Source of the DNA: Gammaproteobacteria bacterium | GTDB lineage: Bacteria; Pseudomonadota; Gammaproteobacteria; JAABTG01 | Direction of reading: 5' to 3' | NCBI GenBank assembly: GCA_034522055.1 | Contig: JAXHLS010000002.1 | Location: 620,001 to 684,000 of the forward strand | DNA length: 64,000 bases | Shown here: piece after piece, positions 60,131 to 64,000 of the stretch | How positions within the stretch are numbered: position 1 is the stretch's first letter | Layout: each line of letters opens with the position of its first letter | Position numbers and translations under genes: made by a program | The notes under the pieces: model-generated | What the model was told of the DNA's origin: nothing | Seen by the model: the letters and a program-made list of their open reading frames with translations, nothing else | Databases searched by the model: none

Positions 60131-61274
60131 CCCCCTCGGCCACCGCGGTCAGCAAGCGGGAGCGGAACAGCTCGCTGGCATGCGCCGCGCTGACATCCTC
60201 GATCACCCCGTCGAATACCGTCCGACCCTCGGCATCCTGCATGCGGTGGGCACTGAGGCGCGCGCGGAGCGGGCGCCCCCGGAGGGTGCACAGCGACAGC
60301 TCGCGCCCGTTGACCCGGCCTTCCTGCTCCAGCTCCCGGCTCAGCGCCTCGCGCGCATCCGGATCCATATACAGTTTGCGTGCCGGGGTCGCCCGCAACT
60401 GTTCTTCGGAATCTGCATCGAACAGCTCGAGCATCGCGGGGTTCAGGCGCAGGAAGTGGCCGTCCGGTCCCGGGGTGTTGCGGTAGACCCCCACCGGCAG
60501 GTTGCGGAACAGCTCGCTGTAGAACTCCAGCTCGTGCTCGTAGCGCCGGGTCTCGGTCGCATCGTGGATGATCGAATACAGGTAGGTCCGGCCATCCAGT
60601 TCGACCGGCCCGGAATATACCTCCACATCCAGGATCGCTCCACTGCGCACACGATGACGGAAGCGAAAGAAACGCCGGCTCTCCGAGGCCGCGCGCGCCA
60701 TCTCGGTCTGCACCGCTCCCGGCGACAGCGTATTGATCTCCTGGATCCGCATCCGGCGCAGTTCGTCCACAGCGTATCCGTACATGGCCTCAGCCGCCGG
60801 ATTGGCATCCACGATCGCACCGTCGTCCGGGTCAATCAGCAGCTTGGGCGCGGTGTTGCGGGTGAAGGTCTGGGCGTAGACCGCATGCCCCGCGTCTGCG
60901 CCCGGCGCGGCCTGCACGGTGGCCAGCACCTCGGCCTCGCTGCCCTCGCCCGGCGAGATCCCCAACTCGACAGCCCGGGGCTCGCATTGCGGATCCTGCG
61001 GGCGCAGCCGGAGGCCCGATACGCTCGTCGGCTCCGAGCGCCCGAGCGCGCCGCGCAGGCGCGCGACATCGCCGGTCAGCCACGCCTCCGGCGCCAGCCC
61101 GGCCAGCACCTCCGGCGCGCAACCCAGCCACGCCGCCAGGCAGCGATTGCCGCGAAGAATGCAGCCGTCCTCCGGATCCAGCAGCGCCAGCCCAGTGTGT
61201 ACACGGTCAAACAGGGTCATGCCGTAATTGTCGACCAAGGCGCCGGCGGACGCGAATCCGCTCATTTTTCCCAC
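60131..61274 (-). pseudogene. 5' half of the PAS-GGDEF diguanylate cyclase
   Basis: From MGKMSGFASAGALVDNYG the sequence has three PAS-like domains (FDRVHTGLALLDPEDGCILR; DPDDGAIVDANPAAEAMYGY; FYSELFRNLPVGVYRNTPGP) up to LLTAVAEGV. At 60130 the IS begins and the frame ends after one further codon. The codon join AEG-VFGLDRE with 55132-56762 is exact once one copy of the ccccc duplication is removed. The GGDEF output is on the other side of the IS. Confidence 0.9.
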
Positions 61275-61562
61275 GGGCAGTACTCATGGATTCCGCGGAT
61301 CGGAAGACTCCTGGAGCACCCGATCACACCCCGCCCGCTTGTGTGCATACATCGCATCGTCCGCAGCTTGAAAGTATAGGAAGAATAAACGCCCTTTTCA
61401 CCCAAGTCACCAATAGTGGATTGCTAATGACCACCTGACACCCATTCAATATCCCTGATATCTGGCCTGCATTGCGCTACTATCACCGAAAACCCACCCA
61501 CTTTTTCTCCGCATACGGTTCCATTCCGGCCAACCGGCCTTGGCCAGGGCGGCGGGATCGCT

Positions 61563-61688
61563 TTACAACAACAGGGCCTCGATCTCGTCGCTCAATTCCG
61601 GATAGTTCAGATAGAGATCAAGAATGAAATCCTGCAACGTGGCAGCGTCGATGTCAGCCAGTTGTTGTTTGAGTTGTTCGATATTCAT
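61563..61688 (-). CDS. small hypothetical protein downstream of AbiE
   Basis: A 41-residue protein, MNIEQLKQQLADIDAATLQD, then FILDLYLNYPELSDEIEALL. It is mostly helical and acidic. It starts 17 bases after the abiEii stop on the same strand, so it is likely the third gene of that operon. No family recognised. The 288 bases up to the diguanylate cyclase start contain nothing else. Confidence 0.5.
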   Translation of the reverse strand: MNIEQLKQQLADIDAATLQDFILDLYLNYPELSDEIEALLL

Positions 61689-61704
61689 AACAGGGGTTGG
61701 AGTT

Positions 61705-62565
61705 TCATTTTCCACCAAGCCTCTCATTTAATTGGTCAAGCTTGTGCAGATAAAATCGCTCACTCCAGAGCTGCAGGCTCTTCTGTTCGATTGGCTTTAA
61801 AAACCGCGCCACATCCGCGGCGGCATCCCGCCAGTCAATCGATGTCATTTTGTCCCGCAAGGCATTGACCAGCCAGGCACGATCCACATTCACATCCTGG
61901 CCCTGCCAGGGCCCATACTGCATTAGCGCGTTCTTTAACAATTCCATTTTCGGCGTAATGCCCTGGGCGATGTACCAGTTTAAGTCATACCAGTCCCGGC
62001 CCTTGAGATAGAGCCGGCATAACAGGGCATGCATTTTCAAGGCAAAATTACTGCTCAGGTCCTGGTGGCAAACCTCATAATCCACGGGAAAACTTAAATA
62101 GGTATATTCAAAACCTGAACCTGCCGGTGGATTGGCATCAATTTCCAGTTTGATCGTCAGTTTCTTGCCGCGCTGCTGGTTGTAAAAACGTAAATTCAAC
62201 TGATTCGCAATGGAAGTATCCTTAATCAAGGCGGCCTTTACGTTGTTATCCATGCGCTGTTTATCCAGCACCTCCAGCGCGATGCCGAATTCTTCACAGG
62301 TCTCGGCAATATCGTCCAGATAGGGCTGCCAGTGAAATTCCGGGTTCGGTTCACGCAAGACAAAGTCGATATCTTCCGAGAAGCGGTTCAGGCCATGCAA
62401 AATCCGCAAACTTGTCCCGCCCTGAAAGGCCGCAACCTCAAAAAAACCAGTGCGCCACAGGGCAAATAGGACAATCTCCTGCACGATTTCCTTGAGCGCA
62501 TTCTCTTCCTCAATCTGATTGGAGACGCTGTATTTGTCCAGGCGCTTTTGAATCAGATCAATCAT
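61705..62565 (-). CDS. abiEii: AbiEii-type nucleotidyltransferase toxin
   Basis: A 286-residue protein with the DUF1814/AbiEii motif F-Q-G49-G-T-S (FQGGTSLRILHGLNRFSEDI) and the D65-I-D67 metal site. AbiEii toxins are nucleotidyltransferases that arrest growth, and AbiE systems abort phage infection. Its ATG overlaps the abiEi stop. GC content is clearly lower than that of the chromosome around 20-50 kb, consistent with acquisition. Confidence 0.93.
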   Translation of the reverse strand: MIDLIQKRLDKYSVSNQIEEENALKEIVQEIVLFALWRTGFFEVAAFQGGTSLRILHGLNRFSEDIDFVLREPNPEFHWQPYLDDIAETCEEFGIALEVLDKQRMDNNVKAALIKDTSIANQLNLRFYNQQRGKKLTIKLEIDANPPAGSGFEYTYLSFPVDYEVCHQDLSSNFALKMHALLCRLYLKGRDWYDLNWYIAQGITPKMELLKNALMQYGPWQGQDVNVDRAWLVNALRDKMTSIDWRDAAADVARFLKPIEQKSLQLWSERFYLHKLDQLNERLGGK

Positions 62566-63212
62566 AAGCCCAGTGACCTTCGCAGTTCCGTAAGGAACGC
62601 CCGCTCCCGCCTGCCTTTGTACACATCTTGTAGTCTCGTAATATCCAACCCGGTGACTGACCGCAGTTGCTGCTCATCGATGCGCATGCCACTTGTTAAA
62701 AAACCAAATCCTTGCCATTCCAGCTTGCGCAAATAGACCAGGTCCAGCAGAGCCCGCAGCGGCTCGGCAATCAACGCCGCTTGTTGCTGCAACTCATGCC
62801 TGGTAACCGACTGCAGGAAATAACCGGTATGGGTCGTCATGCGCCGAAACTCGAACTTGCCCAGTTGCGCGTGCTCGTAGGTGACCGACTTGCCGCCATG
62901 GGTCATGCTCAACACGCTGTGCACCGATTCGGGAATCCAGCCATGAAAACCCAGCGCCGATTCGGCTGAGACATAACTGCAGGGCAGCATTTGCTGGGCC
63001 AGCACAAACGGGTGCAGGGCTTGCTTCCGGTACACGGGATTCAAGACATACAACCCCCGGCGGGGTTTGATCAACTCACCCGCCTTGAGGGCACGATTGA
63101 CCTGGCCGTAGCGGCGCGCATCACTACCACCCAGCAGGCGGTCTACTTGGCTGGACGACAGAGGCCGGTCCGCAAGACCAGCTTTGAAGATCTGTTCCGT
63201 AAGAGGCGTCAT
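62562..63212 (-). CDS. abiEi: AbiEi-type antitoxin
   Basis: A 216-residue protein with an N-terminal winged-helix part (VDRLLGGSDARRYGQVNRAL, then KAGELIKPRRGLYVLNP) and the AbiEi C-terminal domain (SYVSAESALGFHGWIPESVH, LRALLDLVYLRKLEWQGFGF). It represses its own promoter by binding inverted repeats and antagonises AbiEii. It is the first gene of the operon. Confidence 0.93.
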   Translation of the reverse strand: MTPLTEQIFKAGLADRPLSSSQVDRLLGGSDARRYGQVNRALKAGELIKPRRGLYVLNPVYRKQALHPFVLAQQMLPCSYVSAESALGFHGWIPESVHSVLSMTHGGKSVTYEHAQLGKFEFRRMTTHTGYFLQSVTRHELQQQAALIAEPLRALLDLVYLRKLEWQGFGFLTSGMRIDEQQLRSVTGLDITRLQDVYKGRRERAFLTELRRSLGL

Positions 63213-63225
63213 GCTGATAATTTAC

Positions 63226-63252
63226 AGAAACTTCCATATTATGCAAGTTTCT
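63226..63252 (-). promoter_or_regulatory. abiE promoter with palindromic operator
   Basis: agaaactt (63226-63233) and aagtttct (63245-63252) are perfect inverted arms around an AT-rich centre. The centre includes cataat on the minus strand, a likely -10. AbiEi antitoxins repress by binding inverted repeats in this place. The 266 bases beyond, up to guaA, hold no gene. Confidence 0.55.
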
Positions 63253-63518
63253 ATAAATATTTATGATGGATTCTGAGTAACCCAATACAGAAATACCCGC
63301 TTGATGTCGGGCTCACCCTGCGGGCGCGCTGCGCGCATCCTCAGCTCTACATGAATTTCCTTGCACGCCAATGTATCTGTCACATCGATACCATGACCAC
63401 CCAAAAAATTCCGACATGGTATTTATGACCGGCGCTGATTCCTGGCCGAAAATACCATGAAAAATACCATTGATGATGCGGATTATATTGTTAATTTTCA
63501 ATATGTTACGAATTCGCC

Positions 63519-64000
63519 CTACTCCCACTCGATGGTGGCCGGGGGCTTGCCGGAGATGTCGTAGGCCACGCGGGAGATGCCATCCACTTCGTTGATGATG
63601 CGGTTGGCCACCCGGGCGAGGAACTCGTGGGGCAGGTGGGCGTAGCGGGCGGTCATGAAGTCCAGGGTCTCCACGGCGCGCAGGGCCACCACGTAGTCGT
63701 AGCGGCGGCTGTCGCCCATGACCCCCACGGAGCGCACCGGCAGGAACACGGCGAAGGCCTGGCTCACCTTGTCGTAGAGCCCCTGGGCCCGCAGCTCCTC
63801 GATGAAGATATGGTCGGCGCGGCGCAGCAGATCGGCGTATTCCTTCTTTACGGCGCCGAGAATGCGCACCCCCAGGCCGGGCCCGGGGAAGGGGTGGCGA
63901 TAGACCATGTCGAAGGGCAGGCCGAGTTCGGTGCCGAGCTTGCGCACCTCGTCCTTGAACAACTCCCGCAGGGGCTCCACCAGCTTCATCTTCATGCGTT
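63519..64000 (-). CDS. guaA: GMP synthase (glutamine-hydrolysing), 3' part; runs off the window
   Basis: Encodes the C-terminal dimerisation domain of GMP synthase from [20 protein letters not shown] to PPATIEWE and stop, open through the right edge. The enzyme converts XMP to GMP using glutamine and ATP. Of the copies in the window this is the only one that can still be attached to a full gene. The sequence is intact as far as visible. Its last 32 bases occur again at 43272 and, nearly, at 53895. Confidence 0.9.
   Translation of the reverse strand, partial: RMKMKLVEPLRELFKDEVRKLGTELGLPFDMVYRHPFPGPGLGVRILGAVKKEYADLLRRADHIFIEELRAQGLYDKVSQAFAVFLPVRSVGVMGDSRRYDYVVALRAVETLDFMTARYAHLPHEFLARVANRIINEVDGISRVAYDISGKPPATIEWE

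Noticed and set aside
59595-61379. 594-codon plus frame across the IS21 end and the cyclase 5' half
   Set aside because: It crosses an IS boundary and is antisense to a PAS protein; no motif.

Overview
The window is GC-rich (mid-60s percent by eye) and reads like a chromosomal segment of a gammaproteobacterium, plausibly a Chromatiales/Ectothiorhodospiraceae-type sulfur bacterium. The support for this is the protein families present: YceH, a LigD-type repair pair, a cyanide-insensitive bd oxidase, a secreted rhodanese, a VPLPA-CTERM remnant and many c-di-GMP proteins. No rRNA, tRNA or CRISPR array was seen. The species cannot be fixed from the sequence alone.

Layout. 0-7.7 kb: ordinary chromosome with a TSUP exporter, yceH, a periplasmic ankyrin/double-thioredoxin protein, split ligD Pol and phosphoesterase genes, and an MFS permease. 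7.65-12.55 kb: a block bounded by 31-bp near-identical direct repeats. It holds a REP pair, a small secreted tandem-repeat protein, a periplasmic rhodanese, a decayed group II intron and a CadC-like regulator. 12.5-17.8 kb: DUF4250/DUF2061, a broken glycosyltransferase, an IS4-type transposase beside a Dam-like methylase, and a broken GAF-EAL gene. 17.8-23.4 kb: a REC-EAL protein and a MASE1-CHASE-PAS hybrid histidine kinase in one operon. 24-28.4 kb: cioAB, then HigBA, a cydB fragment and MntA-HepT. 28.4-36.9 kb: HDOD, hemerythrin, MarC-like, SLC13-like and PQQ-dehydrogenase genes, then RecQ fused to an XRE domain. 36.9-45.2 kb: lhr and rnhB, whose ends are duplicated around a ParDE module, a guaA 3'-end fragment and a decayed REP-associated transposase. 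45.2-51.5 kb: two MgtE-type genes, an MscS channel, thrC and an isopropylmalate-synthase-like gene. 51.5-64 kb: accessory DNA with a Xre-RES-exonuclease operon, a guaA 3' duplication, truncated dgkA, a diguanylate cyclase split by an IS21-family element, AbiE, and the true(?) guaA end running off the window.

Themes. (1) The last bases of guaA occur three times in the same orientation (43.3, 53.9 and 63.5 kb). This fits repeated integration at the guaA 3' end, a known island hotspot. (2) Five toxin-antitoxin or abortive-infection modules (HigBA, MntA-HepT, ParDE, Xre-RES, AbiE) lie between 26.6 and 63.2 kb. (3) At least four cyclic-di-GMP or signalling proteins are present, several broken. (4) Many single-base frameshifts, often in G or C runs and often in housekeeping genes (thrC, mgtE, rnhB, lhr), suggest consensus errors in the assembly at least as much as real decay. 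Genes carrying such breaks are listed as pseudogenes 'as read'.
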